NCBI RefSeq assembly: GCF_003182095.1
Contig: NZ_QGTJ01000012.1
Coordinates: 62,001 to 126,000 of the forward strand
Direction: 5' to 3'
DNA length: 64,000 nucleotides
Source of the DNA: Plasticicumulans acidivorans
GTDB taxonomy: Bacteria > Pseudomonadota > Gammaproteobacteria > Competibacterales > Competibacteraceae
Both the position numbers and the translations under genes were made by a program. The notes under the pieces were generated by a model. The model saw only the letters and a program-made list of their open reading frames with translations, was not told the origin of the DNA and made no database searches. Position 1 is the stretch's first letter, and every line of letters begins with the position of its first letter. Shown one piece after another: positions 49,140-57,770 of the stretch.

Positions 49140-49254
49140 GGTTGTCTGAAACACCTTGCCGCATGCTGCAAAGTGTGTGTGGATAGTGTGATGCCGCGCA
49201 CTTTTTTACTGGACCCGCCTGGATATCCGGCGGGTGGCCAGTGAGTCTGAGTCC

Positions 49255-50421
49255 ATGTCGCTGACTTCGAGATTTTCCCTGGACACGCAACTTTTCGCGT
49301 CCTTGCGCTTCGATCGTGCCCGCGTCGTCGACCTGCTGGTCGGTTGGTGGCACAGCGCTCAGGTGCGGCGCCAGCGCCGCGCCCTGCTGGTGTCACGCGT
49401 ACAGCTGATGGCCGTGGTGTTCGCCGTGCTGGTGCCGTTGTGGATCGTGCCGGACGTCATCGCCTTTCCGGCGGCGCAATGGCTGCCGCTGGCCGGCATG
49501 CGGCTGGCCAGCAGTGTGGTGTTCCTGCTGCTCGCCTACAGCCATGCCCGGGTGCACTCCGGCTGGGAGGTGTCCCTGCGGCTCGGGGTGCTGCTGACGG
49601 TGCCGACGGTGTTTCACGTCCTCGCCTGCAGTGTGCTGCTCGATGTGCCGCGCAGCGGCTTTGCCGGTGTGCTGCTGCAGATCTACGCCCTGCTGCCCTT
49701 TGTCGTCGTGGCCGGTCTTGCCGTGTTTCCACTGACCGGGCTGGAGACGCTGCTTTATGCGCTGCCGATTTTCGCGGCGTTCCGCCAGGCGGCGCTGATC
49801 ACCGGCGAATTCAGCCTGCCGGCGAACATCGGCACGCTCTGGCTGCTGCTGCTGGTCACCGGCGTGGCCATGGTTTCCGGCATGAGCCAGCTGCAGTACA
49901 TGATCGCGCTGGTGCGCCAGGCCAGCGCCGACGCGCTGACCGGGGCGCTGAACCGCCACGCCGGTGTCGAGACGCTTGAACTGCTGTTCCGGGTATCGGC
50001 CTCGCACAACACGCCGCTGGCGCTGATGTTCGTCGATCTCGACCACTTCAAGCAGATCAACGACGGCTGGGGGCATGAGGCCGGTGATGCCGTGCTGCGC
50101 GGCATGGCGGCGGCGCTGCGTGGCAGTCTGCGGCGCGGTGACGTGCTGGTGCGCTGGGGCGGCGAGGAATTCCTCGTCATCCTCAATCACACCGATGTCA
50201 GCGGCGCCCGTCTGGTGGTCAACCGTCTGCGCCATGCCGGCCTCGGCCAGCGGCCGGACGGCAGCGCGCTGACGGCGAGCATCGGCGTCGCCGAGCGCCT
50301 CGCCGACAGCGCTCAGGACTGGCCCGAGCTGGTCGATCTCGCCGATCAGCGCATGTACGCCGCCAAGGAAGCCGGGCGTGACCGGGCGGTGCTGCCGCAG
50401 CACACCGCCGTGCCCTGCTGA
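49255..50421 (+). CDS. Membrane-bound diguanylate cyclase (GGDEF)
   Basis: 388 residues from ATG 49255; GTG 49234 would add seven. About five to six membrane helices (about 45-215) of no recognised sensor family lead to a GGDEF domain beginning ADALTGALNRHAG. Metal-binding VDLDHFKQINDGWGHEAGD and active-site RWGGEEF (about 301) are intact, so it should make c-di-GMP. No RxxD inhibitory site is seen at the usual position. An FNR-like box lies upstream. Confidence 0.9.
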   Translation: MSLTSRFSLDTQLFASLRFDRARVVDLLVGWWHSAQVRRQRRALLVSRVQLMAVVFAVLVPLWIVPDVIAFPAAQWLPLAGMRLASSVVFLLLAYSHARVHSGWEVSLRLGVLLTVPTVFHVLACSVLLDVPRSGFAGVLLQIYALLPFVVVAGLAVFPLTGLETLLYALPIFAAFRQAALITGEFSLPANIGTLWLLLLVTGVAMVSGMSQLQYMIALVRQASADALTGALNRHAGVETLELLFRVSASHNTPLALMFVDLDHFKQINDGWGHEAGDAVLRGMAAALRGSLRRGDVLVRWGGEEFLVILNHTDVSGARLVVNRLRHAGLGQRPDGSALTASIGVAERLADSAQDWPELVDLADQRMYAAKEAGRDRAVLPQHTAVPC

Positions 50422-50424
50422 GCG

Positions 50425-51840
50425 TCAGCGCACCAGCTGGATGTCATACGTCGGCGGATTGGCTCCCGCCGCCCGTGCGCTGGCCAGCGACCACACCAGG
50501 CGGTGGGTCGGCGCATCGAAGCGGATCACCCGGTTGTCGCTCAGCATCGCCAGCGGATGCGCCTTGATGCGTGCCGCGATGGCGGCGTCATCGTCCGTCT
50601 CCGTCGCGGCCAGTTCGTGCTGCAGCATGACCATGCGCACGGCCGCCTGTGTGTCGATCAGCCGGTCGAGATAGGGCCGTGGGCTGGTCGCCGTCACGCT
50701 GAGCAGCAGGCGGCCGACCGGGTTGTAAAGCCATTGCCCGGGCGCGTTGGCACGCGCCGGACCGGCGAGGAAAGCCTGCCGGGCGGCGTGGGCCTGTCGG
50801 GCGCGCTCATCGAGCGGTGCTGCCAGCGCGGCATCGAGCGTATCGAGATAGGCCGCCAGCGCATTCAGCGTGGTGTTGCGCTTGAACAGGGCGAAAGCGG
50901 TCACGCTGCTGGCCAGTTCCAGACGCGGCGACAGCGCCAGCGGGGCCAGGTCGAGGGCATCGATGCCGTACGCGACCTCGCGCGTATCGGTCTGCATGGC
51001 CGGGCGCAGATCGAGTTCCGCCGGGCTCAGGTCCTGCAGCAGCGGCGTCAGTACCACGGTCTGGGCAGCCAGCATTTTCGGCCAGCGTGCGGCCCATTCG
51101 CCCAGCGTCAGGTAGTGCACGCGCAACTGGCTGCTCGCCAGTTGTTTCTGTGCCAGCGAGGTCGGCGTTTCAGCGAGCAGGCGGCGCAGGAACAACACCT
51201 GGCGTGCCAGCAGCGCACAGGCTTCGTCGGCGTTTTTCTGCTGCTGCAGGGTGAGGGTCGCCGCGGCCAGGCGCAGACGCAGGATGGCATCGAGCAGGCT
51301 GAAGTCGGGTGGTGGCGCCAGGGCCGACGGGATCGTCGGCGTCTGGAAGCGTGGCAGCGCCATCATGCGGTCGAGTCGCGTGAACAGTTCGGCGTCACGA
51401 TCGGCCCACAGTTCGATATCGATACTCTGGGCGAACCAGCTGTCGATGCAGGCACTGTCGAGCGGATCGCACAGCTGCCGCGCCGCCGGCGTCAGGCTGG
51501 CTGGCTGCAGGGCATCGGCGGGCAGATCAGCCGGAAAATACGGCATGTCGCGCGTGCGCGGGTTCGAGAAATGCTGGCGCAGCCGCTCTATGCGCGCGCT
51601 GCCAAAGGCCAGCGGGTCGCTGCCGGTCGGGGCCAGCAACCCTTCCAGCAGCACTGCGCCATTGTCTGCATCGGCCGGCTCGGTCGGCGGCGTGAGCAGG
51701 GCCTGCGCCTGCGGCGAGAGGGCCTGGTCCGGCCACCCGGTGATGGTGGCGATGGCCAGCAGCGCGAGCACGCCGAGACTGAGTGCGGCGCGGAAGGCGA
51801 GCTGTCCCGCTCGCAGGCGGGAGGTACGGCGGCGGTTCAT
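50425..51840 (-). CDS. Hypothetical membrane-anchored protein, 471 aa
   Basis: Not recognised. One N-terminal membrane helix (AFRAALSLGVLALLAIATITGW, about 14-35) is followed by a long helical periplasmic domain rich in Ala and Leu. Possible conserved elements are CDPLDSACIDSWFAQ (paired Cys) and GQWLYNPVGRLLL near the C-terminus. It converges with the cyclase gene. The ribosome-binding site is weak. No catalytic motif was identified. Confidence 0.65.
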   Translation of the reverse strand: MNRRRTSRLRAGQLAFRAALSLGVLALLAIATITGWPDQALSPQAQALLTPPTEPADADNGAVLLEGLLAPTGSDPLAFGSARIERLRQHFSNPRTRDMPYFPADLPADALQPASLTPAARQLCDPLDSACIDSWFAQSIDIELWADRDAELFTRLDRMMALPRFQTPTIPSALAPPPDFSLLDAILRLRLAAATLTLQQQKNADEACALLARQVLFLRRLLAETPTSLAQKQLASSQLRVHYLTLGEWAARWPKMLAAQTVVLTPLLQDLSPAELDLRPAMQTDTREVAYGIDALDLAPLALSPRLELASSVTAFALFKRNTTLNALAAYLDTLDAALAAPLDERARQAHAARQAFLAGPARANAPGQWLYNPVGRLLLSVTATSPRPYLDRLIDTQAAVRMVMLQHELAATETDDDAAIAARIKAHPLAMLSDNRVIRFDAPTHRLVWSLASARAAGANPPTYDIQLVR

Positions 51841-51868
51841 CGGGCGTTCCTCAGGGGGTGACGGTCGT

Positions 51869-51895
51869 TATCGCCTGGGGCGGCGCCAGGCGATA
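51869..51895. other. Stem-loop between the MBL nuclease gene and the 471-aa gene
   Basis: TATCGCCTGG / CCAGGCGATA is a perfect 10-bp stem with a 7-nt loop in the 121-bp gap. It lacks a T-run, so it may be an attenuator or a processed end rather than a simple terminator. Confidence 0.4.
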
Positions 51896-51961
51896 CCTGA
51901 GATGAATTGGATGCAGCAGATATACCAGAAGAGGTACCGATGGCGCCCGCCGAGTTCGGCG

Positions 51962-53365
51962 TCAGTGGCTCGGAGCCACCGTGGCGAGATCGATCCGCTC
52001 GCCGGGCTGCGGGCACAGCACGCGCAGCGCGAGGCCGCGCACGGCATCGGCCAGGCTGGCGATCGCCTCCGGCTCGCCGTGCACCAGCGCCAGCGTCGGG
52101 CCGGCGGCGAAGCCGCGATACCAGGCGAGCAGACCGTCGCGATCGGCGTGGGCCGACAGGCCGCCGATGGTGTGCACGCGCGCGGCGACGCGGATCGTCT
52201 CGCCCCACAGGCGGATGTGCCGGGCCCCGTCGACCAGCTGCCGCCCCAGTGTGCCGCGCGCCTGGAAGCCGGCGATGATGAGCTGGCAGTCGCGCCGCCA
52301 GACGTTGTGCTTGAGGTGCTGCTTGATGCGCCCGCCGGTGCACATGCCGCTGCCGGCGATGATGATCGCGCCGCTGCGCACCTGGTTGAGGGCCATCGAG
52401 TCCTCGACGCTCTCGCTCATGCGCAGCTGCGGAAAAACGAACGGATCGCCGCGTTCGCGCTGCACGCGGCAGGCTTCGCTGTCATAGAGCTCCAGATGGC
52501 GCCGGTACGCCGCTGTCGCCTTGATCGCCAGCGGGCTGTCGAGAAACACATGCCAGCGCTCCAGCCGCCAGTCCTGGTAATGGCGGGCGAACACGTAGAG
52601 CAGCTCCTGCGTGCGGCCGACGGCGAAAGCCGGGATCAGGATGTTGCCCTTCTGGCCGTCGGCGTCGAACACCTCACCGAGCTCGCGCCAGGTGTCCTCC
52701 CAGGGGCGGTGGCAGCGATCGCCATAAGTGCTTTCCATGATCACCAGGTCGGCTTCGGCGATCGGCGTCGGATCGCGCAGGATCGGTGCGCCGCGGTGGC
52801 CGAGATCGCCGCTGAACACCAGCTTGCGCTGCAGCTTGCCTTCGCTGAGCCAGAGTTCGGCGATCGCCGAGCCGAGGATGTGGCCGGCGTCCTGCAGGCG
52901 CAGGCGCACGCCGTCGGCGATCTCGACCGTCTCGCCGAAGCGCAGCGGCCGCAGGTGTTCGAGTACGGCCTCGGCGTCGGCACGAGTGTAAAGCGGTTTG
53001 ACAGGTGGCAGGCCCTTGCGCTCGCGCTTGCGATTGGTGACCGCCGTTTCATGCTCGATGATGCCGGCGGAGTCTTCGAGCATGATCGCCACCAGATCGG
53101 CGGTTGCCGGATGGCACCAGATCCCGCCGCGAAAACCGCGCTGCACCAGCAGCGGCAGACGGCCGGAGTGGTCGAGATGGGCATGCGTCAGCACCACCGC
53201 CTCGATGTCGGCTGCGTTGAAGGGGAAGGGCTCGGCATTGCGCGCGTCGGCATCGCGCCCGCCCTGGAACAATCCGCAGTCGACCAGCAGCTGGGTGCCG
53301 CCGAGCTGCAGCCGGTGGCAGGAGCCGGTGACTTCCTGGGCGGCTCCGCAGAATTCGAGATGCAT
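51962..53365 (-). CDS. MBL-fold beta-CASP ribonuclease/hydrolase (CPSF-like)
   Basis: 467 residues from ATG 53365, with AAAGGAG upstream. Metallo-beta-lactamase motifs are LTHAHLDHSGRLP (about 59-68), HILGSA, SGDLG and MESTYGDR. The beta-CASP insert with FAVGRTQELL and IIAGSGMCTGGRI and the RNA-specificity tail (TIGGLSAHAD) follow. Such proteins cleave RNA in relatives; the bacterial substrates are unknown. Confidence 0.88.
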   Translation of the reverse strand: MHLEFCGAAQEVTGSCHRLQLGGTQLLVDCGLFQGGRDADARNAEPFPFNAADIEAVVLTHAHLDHSGRLPLLVQRGFRGGIWCHPATADLVAIMLEDSAGIIEHETAVTNRKRERKGLPPVKPLYTRADAEAVLEHLRPLRFGETVEIADGVRLRLQDAGHILGSAIAELWLSEGKLQRKLVFSGDLGHRGAPILRDPTPIAEADLVIMESTYGDRCHRPWEDTWRELGEVFDADGQKGNILIPAFAVGRTQELLYVFARHYQDWRLERWHVFLDSPLAIKATAAYRRHLELYDSEACRVQRERGDPFVFPQLRMSESVEDSMALNQVRSGAIIIAGSGMCTGGRIKQHLKHNVWRRDCQLIIAGFQARGTLGRQLVDGARHIRLWGETIRVAARVHTIGGLSAHADRDGLLAWYRGFAAGPTLALVHGEPEAIASLADAVRGLALRVLCPQPGERIDLATVAPSH

Positions 53366-53563
53366 GATGCGCTCCTTTATCCGCTGCACGATCGAGCTGA
53401 GCTTAGGTGCGGAATGCGTGCCCCGGCCTGCCGGCGGTCAATGGCTGGAGCGTTGCAGCATGTCGCCTGCGGACTGGCAGATGTCCGTTCCTGCATGCTT
53501 CAGCGCCTCACGGCACTGGTAAACTGCTCGGCGTCGCTCATCGCAGGGTGAGCGGCATCGGTA

Positions 53564-53701
53564 CGTCTTCAGGGCGGGGTGGAAGTCCCCACCGGCGGTA
53601 GGGTCGCAAGACCGAGCCCGCGAGCGCCCGCACCGTGTGCGGGGTCAGCAGATCCGGTCGAATGCCGGAGCCGACGGTCACAGTCCGGATGCAAGAAGAC
53701 G
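53564..53701 (+). promoter_or_regulatory. FMN riboswitch (RFN element) upstream of ribB
   Basis: The P1 stem CGTCTTC / GAAGACG encloses the conserved RFN core: AGGGCGGGGTG, AAGTCCCCACCGGCGGTA, GAGCCCGCGAGCG, GTCAGCAGATCCGGT, CCGACGGTCACAGTCC and GGATG. It lies 94 bases before ribB. FMN binding should lower ribB expression. Confidence 0.96.
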
Positions 53702-53795
53702 CAAGCCCGTCCCCGCATCGCGCAGATCGCGGTGCGCCGAATGGATTTGTCAGCCCTGGAACGTTTTTTCGCAGCCTTGCGAGGAGCGTTTCTTC

Positions 53796-54503
53796 ATGTC
53801 GTTTTCCCTGAGCATTTCCGCCAACACCGCCGCCGACGCCGAACGGTTCCAGTCGCTCGATCATCTGGCCGACCTTTCCGAGCGCGCCGTCTCCGCGCGC
53901 ATCGCCAGTGCCGTCGCCGCCATTCGCGCCGGCCGGCCGGTGATCCTGCTCGATGATGCCGATCGCGAGAACGAAGCCGATCTGGTCATCGCCGCGACCA
54001 CGCTCGATGTGCCGACGATGGCGCTGATGATCCGCGAGTGCAGCGGCATCGTCTGCCTGTGCCTGACCGACGAGGCCTGCCGCCGCCTGCAGCTGCCGCC
54101 GATGGCGGCCCGCAACGAATGCCGCAACGGCACCGGCTTCACCGTCAGCATCGAGGCGCGCGAGGGTGTCAGTACCGGCGTCTCGGCTGTCGATCGCACG
54201 ACGACGATCCGCGTTGCCACCGCGCCGGGAGCCAAAGCCAGCGATCTGGTGCGGCCGGGGCATGTGTTCCCGCTGCGCGCCGCGCCGGGCGGCGTGCTTG
54301 CCCGCCGTGGCCACACCGAAGGCACCGTCGAGCTGTCGCGGCTGGCCGGTTTCGAGCCGGCCGGCGTGCTCTGCGAGCTGATGAATGCCGATGGCACGAT
54401 GATGCGCGGCACCGCGCTTGAGCACTTTGCCCGCGAGCAGGGGCTGACGATGCTGACGATCGAGGATCTGGCACGCTACGTCAGCGCCGCACTCGCCGCC
54501 TGA
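53796..54503 (+). CDS. ribB: 3,4-dihydroxy-2-butanone-4-phosphate synthase
   Basis: 235 residues from ATG 53796, with GAGGAG upstream. RibB motifs are [22 protein letters not shown] (Mg-binding DRENE), [22 protein letters not shown] and [16 protein letters not shown] (HTE). It converts ribulose 5-phosphate to the four-carbon unit of riboflavin. There is no fused RibA domain. The RFN element upstream gives end-product control. Confidence 0.95.
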   Translation: MSFSLSISANTAADAERFQSLDHLADLSERAVSARIASAVAAIRAGRPVILLDDADRENEADLVIAATTLDVPTMALMIRECSGIVCLCLTDEACRRLQLPPMAARNECRNGTGFTVSIEAREGVSTGVSAVDRTTTIRVATAPGAKASDLVRPGHVFPLRAAPGGVLARRGHTEGTVELSRLAGFEPAGVLCELMNADGTMMRGTALEHFAREQGLTMLTIEDLARYVSAALAA

Positions 54504-54562
54504 GCGTGTCGTGCGGGGGCGTGCGCCGCGTAAGTGCGCGTATCGCCCTTGTGCTGATCGTC

Positions 54563-54592
54563 CGGCAAGCCGTCCGCGGTGATGGCTTGCCG
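54563..54592. terminator. Hairpin after ribB
   Basis: CGGCAAGCC / GGCTTGCCG, a perfect 9-bp stem with a 12-nt loop, between ribB and the YbaK-like gene. No T-run follows. Confidence 0.35.
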
Positions 54593-54651
54593 TACCCGTG
54601 CCGCTCGGGTTAAGCAACGCCATCCGTTATCCATCACAGGTCGGCGTTTGC

Positions 54652-55119
54652 ATGAGTCTGCAGTCCGTACAGGCCTTCCTGGCCGAACACGCCCCCGATA
54701 TCGAAATCCTGGAAATGGGCACCAGCACCGCGACCGTCGGCGAGGCCGCTGCGGCGCATGGTGTGGCGCCCGGCCAGATCGCCAAGACGCTGTCGCTGTG
54801 GCTCAGGGACGAAGTGATCCTGCTGATCCTCGGCGGTGATGCCCGCATCGACAACCGCAAGTACAAGGATCAGTTCGGCGGCAAAGCCAGGATGCTCAGC
54901 GCCGCCGAGGTCATCGAGTGGACCGGCCATCCGGTCGGTGGCGTCTGCCCGTTCGGTTTGCCGCAGTCGCTGCGGGTGTTCGCCGATGTCACGCTGCAGA
55001 AATTCGACGTCGTGCTGCCGGCGGCCGGCGCGATCCACGCGGCCGTGCGCATCGAGCCCGCACGGCTGGTGCAGCTGGTGCGGGCGCAGTGGGTCGACGT
55101 CACGCAGGCGACGCCATAA
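54652..55119 (+). CDS. YbaK/EbsC-family aminoacyl-tRNA deacylase
   Basis: 155 residues. GVAPGQIAKTLSLWL (the catalytic-type Lys near 45) and GHPVGGVCPFGLP are the YbaK/ProX signatures. The family removes mischarged amino acids from tRNA, for example Cys from tRNA-Pro or Ala from tRNA-Pro; specificity cannot be decided from the sequence. ATG 54652 has only a weak AGG upstream. Confidence 0.87.
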   Translation: MSLQSVQAFLAEHAPDIEILEMGTSTATVGEAAAAHGVAPGQIAKTLSLWLRDEVILLILGGDARIDNRKYKDQFGGKARMLSAAEVIEWTGHPVGGVCPFGLPQSLRVFADVTLQKFDVVLPAAGAIHAAVRIEPARLVQLVRAQWVDVTQATP

Positions 55120-55340
55120 GGCGCGCAGCCGCCTGATGCCGGGGCATCGGGTGGCCTGAAGCACCGATTGCAAAACCCGGCGGGGCCGCGCGGGCTGTGC
55201 TGCACGCTGCTGCGACGCCTGCCCGATGAGCCACGACAAGTGTGAGCTGCTTGGCTTCCCTCACGTTTGCATCTGCGCTATCTGGTGAGCGCGGACGGGG
55301 CGGCAGGGGCCGGCCGTCGCTTCACCGGGAGGAGGACGAT

Positions 55341-57113
55341 ATGGGGGCCGGTTTCCGATGGCTCTGCGGGCTGGCCGTGCTGTGCAGCCTGCTGCCGCCG
55401 CTCGCGCAGGCTGCCGCGCAGCACTTCACCGACACCTACCGCCTGCACCTGCGCAGCAAGCCGGCGGTAGTGCGCATCGTCGATGGCTACAAGGGCTACG
55501 TGCAGCTGCGTAACGGCAACCGTCAGGCGGTCAGCCTGGTCGGCACCGGCTCGGGCTTTTTCATCTCCAGCGACGGCTACATCATGACCAACGCCCACGT
55601 GGTGTCGATGAGCCGCGCCGGTGAAGAAGCCGCCCGCGAGCGCCTGTTCGCCCAGTTCGTGCAGCAGATCCTGCGCGTCAACAAGCTCGAACCGACCACC
55701 GCCAACATCAACAAGGTGCTGCGCTGGGCCAAGCAGGAGAACGCCCGCCTGGTGGTGTCCGAGCAGATGAACAAGGTGCTGCTGCAGGACGGCAGTGCGC
55801 TGCGCTATGAGATCAAAGCCTACGGCACGCCGGTCGGCTCCCGCGGCGACCAGCTGACCGGCAAGGACGTCGCGATCCTCAAAGTCGAGACGCGCAATGC
55901 CTCGACGCTGAGCCTGGCCGATTCCTCGCTGGCGCGGGTGGGCGACCGCGTCTATGTCATCGGCTATCCCGGCGCGGCCGATTCCGATGTGCTCGATGCG
56001 CGTTCGATGGTCGAGCCGACCATCAACGACGGCACGATTTCGGCGCAGAAGAACACCGTCGACGGCATCCCGGTGCTGCAGACCAACGCCAGCGCCACGC
56101 ACGGCAATTCCGGCGGACCGGTGCTCAACGCCGACGGCCAGGTCATCGGCCTGCTGACCTTCCGCGGCGATACCGTCAACGGCCAGGAAGTGCAGGGCTT
56201 CAACTTCATCGTGCCGGCCAACGTCGCCCGCGAATACATCGCCCCCGCTGGCGCCCGCAACGAGGCCGGCCTCGTCGATCAGCGCTGGCGGGCCGGTCTC
56301 GATGCCTACGAGCAGGGGCATTACCGCGAGGCCAAGCAGTACTTCGATGAAGTGGCGACACTGTCGCCGCATCACCCGGAGGCGCGGCGGCTGCTGGTCG
56401 ACACGCAGGAGCGCATCCTGCGCGGTGAAGACGTGGCGGTCGCCCCGCCGCCAGCGCCGCTGCCGAGCCCGGCACCGATAGCGGCACCCGCGCTGTCACC
56501 CGCGCTGGCCGTACCGGTGGCGCCCGCGCCGGTGCCGCAGCCGACGGCGTTGATTGCGCCGGCCCCCGCAGCGCTGGCGCCGGCGGTTGTGACCGAGGAC
56601 GCTTCGCGGCCCTGGCTGCTCGGTGGCGGCGCGCTTGCGGCCGGCCTCGTCGCCGGCCTCGGCGTGTTCCTGCTGCGCCGCCGGCAGACACCGGCGCCGA
56701 GCGCGATGCCGCTCAACAGTCGTCCGCGGCGGGATGAAACCCTGGCGCCGCCGTGGGCGACGTTCAGCGACGCGGCGACACAGCTGGCCTCATCGCTGTC
56801 CGGCGACAGCGTGCGGCTGCGCTTCGACAGCGGCCCGTTGAACGGACAGACGGTGACGGTGCCGGCCAGTGGGCTATGGCTCGGTCGCGACAGCGCGCGC
56901 GCCGGCATCGTGCTGCAGCACCCGATGGTCTCCGGTCAGCACCTGTGGATCGGCCGCGAAGGCGACACCTGGATGCTGCGCGACGAGCGCTCGACCAACG
57001 GCACCTATCTCGGCAGCGCCAGCGGCGAGCGCATCCGCGAGCACCGGCTGCGCCCCGGCGAGCGCTTCGTCATCTCCCGCGATGCGGCGGCGAGCTTTAC
57101 CGTCGAGGCCTGA
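55341..57113 (+). CDS. Trypsin-like serine protease - membrane helix - FHA domain fusion
   Basis: 590 residues from ATG 55341, with GGGAGGAGG upstream. A signal peptide (about 1-25) leads to a periplasmic S1C-type protease domain: His in IMTNAHVV (about 87), Asp in GKDVAILKV (about 175), Ser in THGNSGGPV (about 256). A TPR-like helix pair (YEQGHYREAKQYFDEVATL) and a Pro/Ala linker follow, then one membrane helix (about 425-447) and a cytoplasmic FHA domain (GLWLGRDSARAG, VSGQHLWIG, STNGTYLG). This puts protease and phosphothreonine reader on opposite sides of the membrane. Confidence 0.88.
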   Translation: MGAGFRWLCGLAVLCSLLPPLAQAAAQHFTDTYRLHLRSKPAVVRIVDGYKGYVQLRNGNRQAVSLVGTGSGFFISSDGYIMTNAHVVSMSRAGEEAARERLFAQFVQQILRVNKLEPTTANINKVLRWAKQENARLVVSEQMNKVLLQDGSALRYEIKAYGTPVGSRGDQLTGKDVAILKVETRNASTLSLADSSLARVGDRVYVIGYPGAADSDVLDARSMVEPTINDGTISAQKNTVDGIPVLQTNASATHGNSGGPVLNADGQVIGLLTFRGDTVNGQEVQGFNFIVPANVAREYIAPAGARNEAGLVDQRWRAGLDAYEQGHYREAKQYFDEVATLSPHHPEARRLLVDTQERILRGEDVAVAPPPAPLPSPAPIAAPALSPALAVPVAPAPVPQPTALIAPAPAALAPAVVTEDASRPWLLGGGALAAGLVAGLGVFLLRRRQTPAPSAMPLNSRPRRDETLAPPWATFSDAATQLASSLSGDSVRLRFDSGPLNGQTVTVPASGLWLGRDSARAGIVLQHPMVSGQHLWIGREGDTWMLRDERSTNGTYLGSASGERIREHRLRPGERFVISRDAAASFTVEA

Positions 57114-57438
57114 TGCAGGTCAGCCGCGTGCCGGCGCCCGGATGACGCAGCGGATCAGCGTCCCGCAGCAGGATCGCGGCGGTGCCGCGCCTGAGCCGAC
57201 AGCGCGGTGCCGTTAGAAGTCGGTTGCTCACCTGGCTTCCGTCTGCGGGATCTTGCTTTGCCCGGCAAACGGAACGCGGGTCAGCCGCCGTTGCTGATCG
57301 CCAGGTACGGCCTGCGCGTTTGCCTGCCGTCGAGCCCGGCATGCTGTAGACATCATGCGCGTGCGGATTCCACGCCATAGCCCGGCCCGCGCGACTTTCC
57401 CTTCCGTGCGGACCGGGCTGCATCGTTTCAAGCGCTCA
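57114..57438. other. Intergenic stretch with no gene seen
   Basis: 325 bases between the convergent protease-FHA and DHCW-cupin genes. I see no convincing reading frame, tRNA, riboswitch or T-tailed hairpin. Short GC-rich inverted repeats are present but weak. Confidence 0.5.
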
Positions 57439-57768
57439 TCAATCGACGATGAACAACTTCACTCCGGTCTCGGTGTGTGAGCGGTGCGGGTAGTTGTCGT
57501 CTTCGCACTGGTAGCTCATGCCGGGGGTCAGCGTGAATTCGCGGCCGTCCTGCAGGCGGGTGTGCAGGGTGCCTTCGAGCACGTAGAGGATGTGGCCCTT
57601 GGCGCACCAGTGGTCGGAGGCGTAGCCGGGGGAGTATTCGGCGAGGTGGATGTTGATGTCGCCGAAGGTCTGGCTGCGCCACAGGGAGTAGCCGGTGTCG
57701 CCCTTGACCTCGACGGGCTCGACCTGTGCCAGATCGCTGGTGACGAAGGGGATGTTGCGGATGTTCAT
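57439..57768 (-). CDS. DHCW-motif cupin protein
   Basis: 109 residues, single cupin fold. SDHWCAKGHILYVLEGTL holds the name-giving DHWC-type motif with the metal-ligand-like His and Glu, and GMSYQCEDDNYPHRS gives the second cupin motif. Function unknown; the gene is often next to catabolic genes. It lies two bases beyond the end of the aldehyde dehydrogenase gene on the same strand, so it is probably the last gene of that unit. Confidence 0.82.
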   Translation of the reverse strand: MNIRNIPFVTSDLAQVEPVEVKGDTGYSLWRSQTFGDINIHLAEYSPGYASDHWCAKGHILYVLEGTLHTRLQDGREFTLTPGMSYQCEDDNYPHRSHTETGVKLFIVD

Positions 57769-57770
57769 GC

